A DNA stretch of 64,000 bases from Desmodus rotundus (lineage: Eukaryota; Chordata; Mammalia; Chiroptera; Phyllostomidae): NCBI RefSeq assembly GCF_022682495.2, contig NC_071398.1, forward strand, positions 29,639,426 to 29,703,425, written 5' to 3'. The position numbers and the translations under genes are program-made. Below are positions 56,426 to 64,000 of the stretch, one piece after another (position 1 is the stretch's first letter; each line of letters begins with the position of its first letter). The notes under the pieces were generated by a model, which did no database searches, was not told the origin of the DNA, and worked only from the letters and a program-made list of their open reading frames with translations.

Positions 56426-57110
56426 CAAAACAGAATCGTGTGGGCAGAGAGGAGAGAGGGTTAAACCAAAACACTATCTACAGAGCTATCCAAGTTAAAC
56501 ATGATACAGCTTAAAATACTGATCTTGCTCTCATTGTGATCAATATTTTTTCTTTCATTGAACAATCTGGAAATATGCAGCGAGATTCAGGGGATGTAAA
56601 TGAAGAGATTGGGTAGGATGGGTTGTGGGAGCCAGGGATCCAAGGGTTCTCCTGCAACAGTGAAAAACATTGGACCCCAGACCTGGGTCCTATCCTTTCC
56701 TGTCATCCCATTCTTCCTGACAACATGGCAGATGGACTTTTTACATGACTGGCAGGCTTTCAAGAGCAAATATTTTTAAACACAAGGGGACAGTCTCATG
56801 GCCTTTGGTGGCCCATCATTGGAAGACATGGAGCATCACTTCCACTGCATTCTGTTGCTCAGTCACCAGCCCACGCAGGTTCAAGGGCAAGGTCATGGTC
56901 CCACTTCTCCACTGCCTGGTGTTTGCAGCTGTGTGGAGAAACACCACACAGGGACATATTGTATGGTCCACTGGATTTCAGCTCACTCAGAAAAAAACCA
57001 GAGCCCTTACCAAGACCACCTGGACCATTCTTCCTCTCTGCCACTTGGGCCCAACTGCGACACCCTCCTCCGCATTCACTCCACTCCAGCCTCTAGCTAG
57101 TTAGCTGCCT
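56426..57110. other. unique sequence, nothing recognised
   Basis: No recognised repeats or exon structure. Confidence 0.4.
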
Positions 57111-57111
57111 C

Positions 57112-57462
57112 TCTGTCCATAAACTCTCTGAGCACACAGTCACCCCCAGGACCTTGGCTTTGCTGTTCCCCCTGCCATGCCCAATCTCTCACTGTTATTT
57201 CTGCTCTAACATTATCTCGTCAAAGAGGCCTGCCCCCCACCTGACTAAAGGAGCATCCCTATCCCTCTACTCCTTCCTTTCCTGGTAGTATTCATAGAAC
57301 TTACTACCTCTTGTGTTTTGGAACATCCGGCCTCCCACTAAAATTCAACCCCTTCAGAGCAGGGCTTTGATTGATAGCTATATCCCCAACACCTAGAACA
57401 GGATCTCTCCCTAAGCAGATGCTCAATCAGTATCTGCTGGATGGATGGATGGATGGATGAAT
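57112..57462 (+). repeat. L2 LINE 3' end, sense, well preserved
   Basis: 'Ttccccctgccatgcccaat', 'ggcctgccccccacctgact', 'accccttcagagcagggctt', 'ctatatccccaacacctaga' and a terminal (TGGA)n tail follow the L2 3' region for about 350 bp. The end at about 57462 is the natural L2 terminus. Confidence 0.88.
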
Positions 57463-57954
57463 CCAACAATTTTACACACAAGTAAAAATGATCTGGAGTT
57501 TGAAAGGTAAGGGCCTGGGTCTGATGACCTCCCTAGTCTGCAATGATGGGCCCTCTGACCAGTGACACCAGCTCACTTGCTCTCTTAGCTTCTCCCTCAC
57601 TGAGACTGACCTGGGAAGGTGTCCCAGGCCTGCCAGCTGAAGAGTACAATGAGATAAGGGTGTCCCTCTGTGTTTGATGGAAGACCCTGGATCCAGGCTT
57701 CTAATCTGTGGGCCCACTGCTCCGAAAAGAAGCTATACCTAGACACATACATCCTCTTTCTTGTGACAGGCAGAAGAGCCCCATCCAGGAGGCAGTGGGG
57801 CATCTTTAAGCACTTTATATACTGTACATTCATTGTAAAACAAACCAGAATATAGGAACATAGGCGAGAAAACATGGGAGTGAGGAGCAGGTGAATTCCA
57901 TACTCTCACCACCCAGAAACATCACACATTTTTAAACACGGCATGCTTCCAATG
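57463..57954. other. unique sequence, nothing recognised
   Basis: No recognised repeats or exon structure. Confidence 0.4.
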
Positions 57955-58051
57955 CTTTGGGTGACAAATGCTTTTAAACTTTTTACTGAAGTATTATATA
58001 CCTAGGGAGGAAAAAGCACGTCCATAAAAAATGTACAGTTCAAACTCTTTT
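57955..58051 (-). mobile_element. L1 fragment, antisense, left part (split by SINE)
   Basis: 'Actttttactgaagtattat' and 'gaggaaaaagcacgtccata' with 'aatgtacagttcaa' match an antisense L1 block. Related sequence resumes after the SINE at about 58245. Confidence 0.6.
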
Positions 58052-58244
58052 TTTTAATCCTCACCTGAGGATATGTTTATTGCTTTTAGAGAGAGAGGAA
58101 GGAAAAGAGAGCAAGACATAGATGTGAGAAACATTGATTGGTTGCTTTCTGTTCACTCCCCAACCGGGGATTGAACCTGCAACAGTTTGGATGATGCTCC
58201 AGCATGGGATGCTCCAACCAGCCAGAGCCAGTCCAAAACTTTTT
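58036..58244 (-). mobile_element. Ves SINE, antisense, nested in L1
   Basis: Body 58052-58228. T-run, 'aatcctcacctgaggatatg', 'gaaacattgattggttgct', 'ccaaccggggattgaacctg' and 'ccaaccagccagagc' read as an antisense Ves SINE. 16-bp duplications 58036-58051 and 58229-58244 match at 12 of 16. It is shorter than the copy at 45777, with only one B-box block. Confidence 0.88.
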
Positions 58245-58249
58245 GTCAA

Positions 58250-58480
58250 CCAAGGGTACATATAACCACACATCTGTGAAACTGAGTGTATCCATGCACA
58301 CATGAACGTGTGTGACTGCAAACACACAAACATGTGTGGCAGCACACATGCGTGTGACCAAGTACATGTGAATGTGTGTGCCGCTGCATGCACGTGGGTG
58401 TGTGTAATGGTGCAGGCATAAACGCATGTGCAGCCATGCCCATGTGAACATGCACACAACTGTGCACGTGTGAAGTTTAA
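58250..58480. repeat. degenerate CA/TG alternating tract
   Basis: About 230 bp rich in 'cacatgtg', 'gtgtgtg' and 'cacacatg' words, strongly alternating purine-pyrimidine on both strands. It starts immediately after the nested L1/SINE. Confidence 0.8.
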
Positions 58481-58489
58481 ACACATAAG

Positions 58490-59678
58490 GCAGAGGTGGT
58501 GCTATGCCTACTCTACTTTAGCCTCCGTTTTCAAGATGTATTTTCATTTACCCCCATGGCCCTCCCCCATCTCAGCCTGCTCCTTCACATGCCAGCCTGC
58601 CTCCCTCACAGGGCCAACCCCCTAGAAAGAGCTCAGGTCATAGGCCTAGCCTCTCCCGTGAGTGGTCATCACTTTCCATGGATGTATAAGACCAGTCTGT
58701 CTCCCAACTAAACCAGGTCTCCAAGGGCAGGACCACCAGGCCTGCTCTGCTCCCGCACTCCCAGCTCCAGGCATCAGTTTCTGCTCTAGAGCTCTGAGCC
58801 TCCTTCCAACCCACTAAGGAGGCCTTCCTGAGACCACAGGCCTTAGCCCCAGCCACCCACCTCTCAGCGCCCCCGCAGTCTCCGGGAGAAAACGGGAGCA
58901 GCCCCAGCCCACTGGCCGCCATCAAGACTTCACAGAGACTGAGCAGGAGGGGCTCAGGGAAGATTTATCAGCCTCTCGGGCCCTGTGAAAAGCATTCCGT
59001 CAAAGAATTTGAAAAATGTGTCTCATATTCAGCATTTGGAGACAGCTATTCCCTTCTGAGAAGGGCAAAGGATGTAAAACCCATCAGTCCCCGGTGTGGC
59101 TGCCCAGCAGCCGGGAGATCTGGTCCTGATGGGCAGACAGGAGGCCTCGGAAGCCAGGTGACCAGGGCAGAGAGAGGGCCCCTGCCCAGCCCAGTACCCC
59201 CCAGATGGGAGGCCCATGCAGCCTGGAGGAAGCAGTGGATACGAGGGGTAGAAAGGGGTCCTGCCCGAGATGAAAGGACCTGGACACCCTGGACAGAGCA
59301 CCTGGTGTGGAATGAGGCGAGAAGGGAGCAGTGAGGACACTGCCTCAGAAATCCTGTCCAGGCTCCCTGCAGCTTCTGCTCTGAGCCAGGGGAAAGGGGA
59401 AATATATGGCTGGCAGACAGCCTTTCCCGGACCACCCACTGGGGATCAGAGAGGCTGCTGTTGTAAAAGCCTGCAACAAGCAGGCCAGCACTCCCGGCCA
59501 GTCCGAGGACAGTGAGTTTTCCAGTCCTGTTCCGGGCACCCACCCCCAAGGTGGGCTTTCCACGAGCTGAGGGCCAGGGCTATGAAACGTGCACACAGGT
59601 GGTATAGCATCAGGGACCATTTGGAGTGGCCCTCTGGTGGACTCCTCAGTGCCTCCATGCTTGCCGGTCCCTCGGCCT
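58490..59678. other. unique GC-rich sequence
   Basis: No repeats recognised. 58950-59040 is an AT-richer piece without repeats. Frames up to 167 codons (59046-59549 reverse) reflect low stop density. Confidence 0.4.
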
Positions 59679-59679
59679 G

Positions 59680-59765
59680 GGACTTTCTCTATACCTTCCT
59701 TTGCTTGTCTTGTTTTGATTTAGCCCAAATGTCACCTCCTCTGACAAGCCTTCCCCAGACATCAC
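59680..59765 (+). repeat. L2 LINE fragment, sense
   Basis: 'Aaatgtcacctcctctgaca' and 'agccttccccagacatcaca' are the sense L2 block. Confidence 0.75.
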
Positions 59766-59955
59766 ACCCACATGGGTGCACACACATGCACATACAGCTG
59801 CACGCACAAGCATGGACACACTCATATACACACTTGCACACGTGCACCATACAGCTGTGCACACACAGGCATGCATGCACACACTCACATACACACATAT
59901 AGCTATGCACACACTAGCTGTCATACACATGCACACTCATATACACACCACAATA
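59766..59955. repeat. degenerate (CA)n-rich tract
   Basis: About 190 bp of imperfect 'cacacatgcacatac' and 'cactcatatacacac' units, starting at the end of the L2 fragment. All frames through it are compositional. Confidence 0.9.
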
Positions 59956-59957
59956 TA

Positions 59958-60085
59958 GCAGCATGATTAGAAGACAAGGCCCTGGAACCAAACCATGTTA
60001 GTTCAACTCCTGCCTCTGCCATGTGACCTTGGTAGATGACTTAACCTCTCAGTGCCTCAGTTTTCCTGCCAGTGACTATTGGGGG
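59958..60085 (+). repeat. MIR SINE, sense, 5' half
   Basis: 'Aaggccctggaaccaaacca', 'gttcaactcctgcctctgcc' and 'gacttaacctctcagtgcct' match MIR in order. Confidence 0.85.
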
Positions 60086-60184
60086 AGGGAGTGTTAGATG
60101 AGGTCATGAGCGTGCAGGATTGAGCCTGCCTCTGCAGAGTTAGGGCACAGGGAGAGGCGGCTATCATCTTCACCCCATCATGTA

Positions 60185-60744
60185 TATGAGGGGGGACCCC
60201 AGAAAACAGAATTATCTTCTGGGGGACGGGCCCCTTGTAGTACTACTCCCCCACTTGGGGTGTGTTCTAGGAACCCCTCTGTATCAGTGCACCAGCTGCT
60301 GTTGTTGTGAGAGGCTACAGTTGGCTTCAGTGAATTTTTTGAAGACTCTTTCAACACGTTTGCCCATTTCATGACGGGTGACTTATGAGCACACCTGCCA
60401 CACTGTGTGCTGAGTGTTCAGCAGTTTTTGACCAAAAAGCGGCATGACCCCCATGTCCCACCCTCCCAATTCATTAGATCTCTCCCCAAGAGACTGTTTT
60501 TGTTTCCCCTTATGAAAAAAGTCCTCAAAGGGAAACCTTTTGCCAATGTGGAAGAGATGAAACAAAAAACAGTAGAAGTTCTAAGAAGCATGAAAATTGA
60601 CAAGTTCAAAAACTGTTTTAAACAGTGGAGAAAAAGTCTAGATACGTGTATTAAATCGAATGGAGAGTATTTTGAAGGTGACTGAAGTTTAAACATGTAT
60701 GAACACATACACAAATTTTTATAAATAAATTCCATGGTTTTTTT
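60185..60744 (+). mobile_element. internally deleted mariner transposon
   Basis: Just after a TA dinucleotide, 'tatgaggggggacccc' looks like a mariner-type terminus, followed by about 200 bp of noncoding 5' sequence and directly by the C-terminal end of a mariner transposase. The N-terminal DNA-binding region and first catalytic aspartate are deleted. After the stop at 60685 comes a 60-bp AT-rich 3' region. The expected right inverted repeat is missing, so the 3' end is damaged. It cannot move by itself. Confidence 0.7.
60395..60685 (+). pseudogene. mariner transposase C-terminal pseudogene
   Basis: Three conceptual segments in different frames match the family order. 'LSVQQFLTKKR' (from about 60408) is followed, after a frame change, by the 'HPPNSLDLSPRD' block (about 60458-60494), equivalent to the HPPYSPDLAPxD motif that holds the third catalytic acid. 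After a second change, 'FKNCFKQWRKSLDTCI' and the conserved ending 'SNGEYFEGD' precede the stop. The shifts, with loss of the N-terminal two thirds, make it nonfunctional. Transposases of this family cut and rejoin DNA at TA sites in the nucleus. Confidence 0.8.
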
Positions 60745-60974
60745 ATATTCATTCAACAGTATATGAAATTATTTTTGCTACTTGTCTGCTTCTCTTCTCT
60801 CTCCCTCCCTGGAATTTAAGCTTCATGGAGGTCACCTGGCCCTTAGTGGAGGCAAAGAATGATGATAGGATAGATGCTGGATGAAGGAATCTTCTCAGCC
60901 CCTGGCCTGGGAGCCGGATCTTGCACACTCCACGTGCAGAGAAGGCCATTGTCAAGTGGCGGCAGAGGCCGCTG
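60745..60974. other. unique sequence
   Basis: Nothing recognised. Confidence 0.4.
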
Positions 60975-61150
60975 TAATGACACTTGTGTGCTGTGCTCTG
61001 TTCTAGGTCAAAATCTCATTTCATCTTTGCCATCAGCTCATGAGATGGGTCTTGGTATCATCATTTTTCAGACAAAGAGAAATGGAAGCCCAGAGAGGGT
61101 AAATTAGCCAAGGTCAGACAGTCGAGAGCAGTAGCCACTGTCTTGGAACT
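60975..61150 (-). repeat. MIR SINE, antisense
   Basis: 'Tctgttctaggtcaaaatct', 'atggaagcccagagagggta' and 'gccaaggtcagacagtcgag' match antisense MIR. Confidence 0.8.
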
Positions 61151-61211
61151 CAAATCATTTGACACTCAAACCCCTGCAAATAGGCATAAAAAAATCCTCC
61201 CTCTTTATCGC

Positions 61212-61400
61212 CCTACTGTAAGATGCTAAAGGCTTTATGCACATTGTCTCATTGAGCCTCCAGACAACCCCATCCGAATGTTGTCTGATGTCCTGCCTAA
61301 TGAGTTACCTGAGGCATGGATGGCTTAGGCGATGTCCTCAGAGCCACCTGGAACCACAGTATGTGGCAGAGCCCTACTCAAGCCCAGGACTGACCCGGGC
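61212..61400 (-). repeat. MIR SINE, antisense
   Basis: 'Ggctttatgcacattgtctc', 'ttacctgaggcatggatggc' and 'gtggcagagccctactcaag' follow antisense MIR. Confidence 0.7.
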
Positions 61401-61454
61401 TCTAGTTCATTTTGCTAAGACCTTCCTTACTCTCATGGCAGTATTGTACCCTCC

Positions 61455-61555
61455 CCCCATTTAGATGGAAAAACTGAGGTTCTGAGAAGGCAAATGACAT
61501 GTCCAAGCCACCCAGGCCTTCAATTAGTGGGCAGTTCGGACTGGACACAGGTCAC
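61455..61555 (-). repeat. MIR SINE fragment, antisense
   Basis: 'Tagatggaaaaactgaggtt' and 'ggcaaatgacatgtccaagc' match antisense MIR core. Confidence 0.75.
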
Positions 61556-62260
61556 CCCATTCCAGTGGCCACCCTGCTATACCCACCACAGCAGTTCCAG
61601 ATCTGGGAATTCTGGCTCAAAAGCTCATGGGATACCCCACCCCTGGCTGGTCATAATCATAGTTGGGAAGCAGATTCATGGTTGCGTCTTTTCCAATTTT
61701 CTCCCAAGGGGTTAGTGTGGGGCAGCCGCCAGCCCTTCTCAGCCTTCATGAAGAAGGTTCACAATGAGGCTTCCAGCAGAACCCCCACAAGCTCAGCACC
61801 CCAGGGGCTGCCCAGTGCTGGGGTGAGCTGTAAGAATAACAGCAACCAACTGCTCACTCTGTCCCCAAGAGGGATCAAAGCCGCTGGAATGACACTCGTA
61901 GAAGTTCCCCCCATGTCCTTCTCCCAGAATCACCGGACGGCCAACCCCCAGGAATCTGCCTGCTTGAAAGAATCAAATCCACTGTTTTGCTGCCCACACT
62001 CAGGACCCAGAGGGTCTCTCGGAGTAAGGTTTACAAGGCAGCTTCTGGATTTGATTACAAGGAAATCTGTTCCCCATCTCAACCTCTCAACTCTCTCTGC
62101 CCTCGACTGCAGGAATGCGATGCTGGCTGATTTCTCTGCAACTCCCTCATTCCTTGCAGACACTGAACTGCAAGCCAACATTCTACCTAGCTTGCACAGC
62201 TCACAAATTATAGTGCAACTGAAAGAAACGTTTAGACTTCTAAACATCTAAACAGGTGAG
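61556..62260. other. unique sequence within the longest open frame
   Basis: The + frame 61499-62251 (250 codons) covers this stretch but begins in the MIR fragment and has no promoter, Kozak context, homologous domain or codon-like periodicity that I can see. A splice-like acceptor lies near 62160 and a donor at 62256, but the frame stops before the donor. Confidence 0.4.
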
Positions 62261-62263
62261 GCA

Positions 62264-62700
62264 TGAGCTTCCTAGGGTCATTGTAACCAATTGCCATGAA
62301 CTCGGTGGTTTAAAATAAAAGAAATTTATGGTCTCCCAATTCTGGAGGCCAGAAGTCTGAGATCAGGATGTCAGCCAGACCATGCTCTCTCCAGAGGCTC
62401 TAGGGGAGGATCCTTTTTGCCTCTTCCAGCTCCTGGTGGCTCCAGGCGTCCCTTGGCTTGTGGCCGCATCACCCCAATCTCTGCCTCCATCTTCATGTGG
62501 CCTCTCCCTGTGTTTGTGTTTCCTCTGTGTCTCTTACAAGAAACTTGTCATGGATTTAGGGGCCTGGCCAGGTAATCAGGATGATCTCATCTAAGATCCT
62601 TAGCTTAATCACATTTGCAGAGATCCTAACTCAGGTTGCATTCATAGGTTCTGAGGAGGAGCACATGGACATATCTTTTGGTGGGTACCCCTCAACTTCA
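62264..62700 (-). mobile_element. MaLR-type LTR, antisense
   Basis: On +: 'tgagcttcctagggtcattg', 'tctggaggccagaagtctga', 'ggcttgtggccgcatcaccc', 'ggatgatctcatctaagatc' and 'gcacatggacatatcttttg', the reverse order of an MLT1-type LTR. A solo copy with no internal region. The right end is approximate. Confidence 0.85.
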
Positions 62701-62899
62701 ATGGGGAGTTTTCTTCTTTCTTCTGAGCAAGGGCACAAAGGACCATCACCTCGCGGGTCTGTCCCTGGGGAAGGACTTAGCTGGGCAGGGGGCAGGGGGC
62801 AATCTCTCTAGTCCTGGCTCTGCCAAACCCCCCTCAGGGGATCTTGGTTCTGGTCACCCCCTACCTTGTTCTCAGAGCTCAGGATGCATCAAGAACCCA
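62701..62899. other. unique sequence
   Basis: Nothing recognised. Confidence 0.4.
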
Positions 62900-63400
62900 A
62901 AATGACCAAGGACTGGCCTTCTCTGAGTTCATGTGCCATGGGGAAGATAGACAATAGACAGTAGTTTATGAAAATAAATATGTCATGTGGTGATAAATGC
63001 TATGAATAAAAATGTAGCGAGGTGAGAGAGAGAGATGGAAGGGACAAGAGTGCTGCTTTAGGTAGAGTGCTCACCAGAGGCCTTGCTGACAACAGGCCTG
63101 TGGAGTCAAGGCATAAGTCCTGAAAATAGCTGGGGTCCCCTGCAGGCAGAGGGAGCCCCGAGCAAAGGACCCAGGGTGGGCGTGCACTCAGGTGTTTTGT
63201 TTGTAGAGCATCAAGGAGGCCAAGTGGAGTCAAGGAGATGACGGGGCAGGATCGTGCAGGTTTGGGAATTTCCTCTGTGCACAGAAGCTGCTGGAAGGTT
63301 TCCAGCAACAAGCAATGAAATTGGATTTGCCTTTAACGGGATCACTCTGGATGGTGACTGGACAGTGGAGGTCAAGGGGGAATACGCAGGGAGGCTCCGA
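62900..63400 (-). repeat. L2 LINE 3' region, antisense
   Basis: 'Agatagacaatagacagtag', 'atcaaggaggccaagtggag' and 'aacgggatcactctggatgg' are antisense L2 landmarks in order over about 500 bp. Confidence 0.75.
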
Positions 63401-63424
63401 GCAGAGGGAGCCTATGATGTGGTG

Positions 63425-63505
63425 TTGGGTGGAACTAGAATCCTATTTCTGGGCCTGGTACCTCACCTGTGTAATGAGAGGTTAAATGGAGAGTTTCATC
63501 AACTA
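63425..63505 (+). repeat. MIR SINE fragment, sense
   Basis: 'Tttctgggcctggtacctca' and 'cctgtgtaatgagaggttaa' match the MIR core. Confidence 0.6.
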
Positions 63506-63645
63506 CACTCAGTCCCTCAGAAATTATACACCCACGCCCATACATGTCATAAGGAAAGGGGCAGCATACATGGCCACCACCACCTGTAGCAACCAATGAA
63601 CCGCTGAATCTCGGAGCTTCCTATAATATCGGAAGTTTGGCTAAG

Positions 63646-63850
63646 AGCAGGTTGCTCCACCTTAGTACCATTGTCATTTGGGGCCAGCTGATGCTTTGTA
63701 GTGCTGTCCTGGGCATTGCAGGGAGAGCAGCATCCCTGGCCTCCACACCAGATGCCGATAGCATCCCCCACCAGTAATAAGAACCAACACTCTCTGCCAG
63801 CTTCGCCCAGTGTCCCTTGTAGGTTACAATCACCCCAGCTGAGAACCCTT
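63646..63850 (-). mobile_element. MER20 hAT-Charlie element, antisense
   Basis: 'Tgctgtcctgggcattgcag', 'agcatccctggcctccacac' and 'accccagctgagaaccct' follow the MER20 consensus over nearly its whole 220-bp length. Nonautonomous DNA transposon relic. MER20 copies have served as hormone-responsive regulatory DNA in placental mammals; no such role can be shown here. Confidence 0.85.
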
Positions 63851-64000
63851 GTCTTTGGGGATGGCCAGCCTGGGCTAGCACAGCATGAGACTCCCGGGCT
63901 CCCACAGACCGAGGTGGGCCCTTAGACCCCTGCAGGGATGGGGATATGAGAGCCTTCCCTGGGCCAGGGATGGACCTAAAAGGGGACCATGTACACTGAG
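63851..64000. other. unique sequence to window end
   Basis: Nothing recognised. Confidence 0.4.

Noticed and set aside
61499..62251. Longest open frame, 250 codons on +
   Set aside because: It begins in an antisense MIR relic, ends next to an LTR, has no recognisable domain, and the opposite strand is also open over much of it. Chance openness in GC-rich DNA explains it.
62161..62255. Possible + exon between CCTTGCAG and ACAG|GTGAGG
   Set aside because: Stop codons occur in all three frames, so not coding; a noncoding RNA exon cannot be excluded but has no other support.

Overview
The window is nuclear DNA of a mammal, most likely a bat (Chiroptera). The lineage marker is the tRNA-derived Ves SINE family: five copies carry its internal promoter block and CT-rich tail (8747-8942, 32098-32336, 38671-38923, 45777-46015 reverse, 58052-58228 reverse). 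The rest is the old repeat set shared by placental mammals: MIR, L2, L1M-type 3' ends, MaLR/MLT1-type LTRs and hAT-Charlie relics (MER5A, MER20). Nothing is bacterial or viral in organisation. There are no operons, ribosome binding sites, CRISPR arrays, rRNA genes or functional tRNA genes.

I find no gene I can name. The open frames are short, overlap repeats or lack protein-like composition; the longest (61499-62251, 250 codons) starts inside a MIR relic and looks accidental. Three reverse-strand segments (51997-52262, 21944-22081, 11963-12155) combine good splice acceptors and donors with a fully open frame. They are listed as low-confidence candidate exons. The window is therefore intergenic or a large intron.

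Layout. 0-10 kb: L2/MIR relics, a 5'-inverted L1 fragment, a short hAT element flanked by two palindromes, and the first Ves SINE. 9-16 kb: an L1 3' end, L2 and a MaLR LTR with target duplication. 16-23 kb: a long CCTT microsatellite, poly-C, conserved-looking unique blocks and candidate exon A. 23-29 kb: two antisense L1 fragments and a MIR split by a solo LTR. 29-37 kb: mostly old SINEs around unique blocks that resemble conserved noncoding elements. 37-46 kb: two MaLR LTRs, a GT-rich minisatellite, L1 pieces, a 51-bp CA repeat, and an L1 3' end split by a Ves SINE. 46-57 kb: mostly unique DNA with MIR relics and candidate exon B. 57-64 kb: an L2 3' end, a Ves SINE nested in L1, two degenerate CA-rich tracts, an internally deleted mariner transposon, another LTR and a MER20.

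Repeat names come from recognising consensus motifs by eye, so ends are approximate unless target-site duplications are given. The few young insertions among many ancient MIR/L2 copies, together with repeat-poor blocks rich in homeodomain-type AT motifs, suggest regulatory DNA of a distant gene. That is inference; conservation cannot be measured from one sequence.
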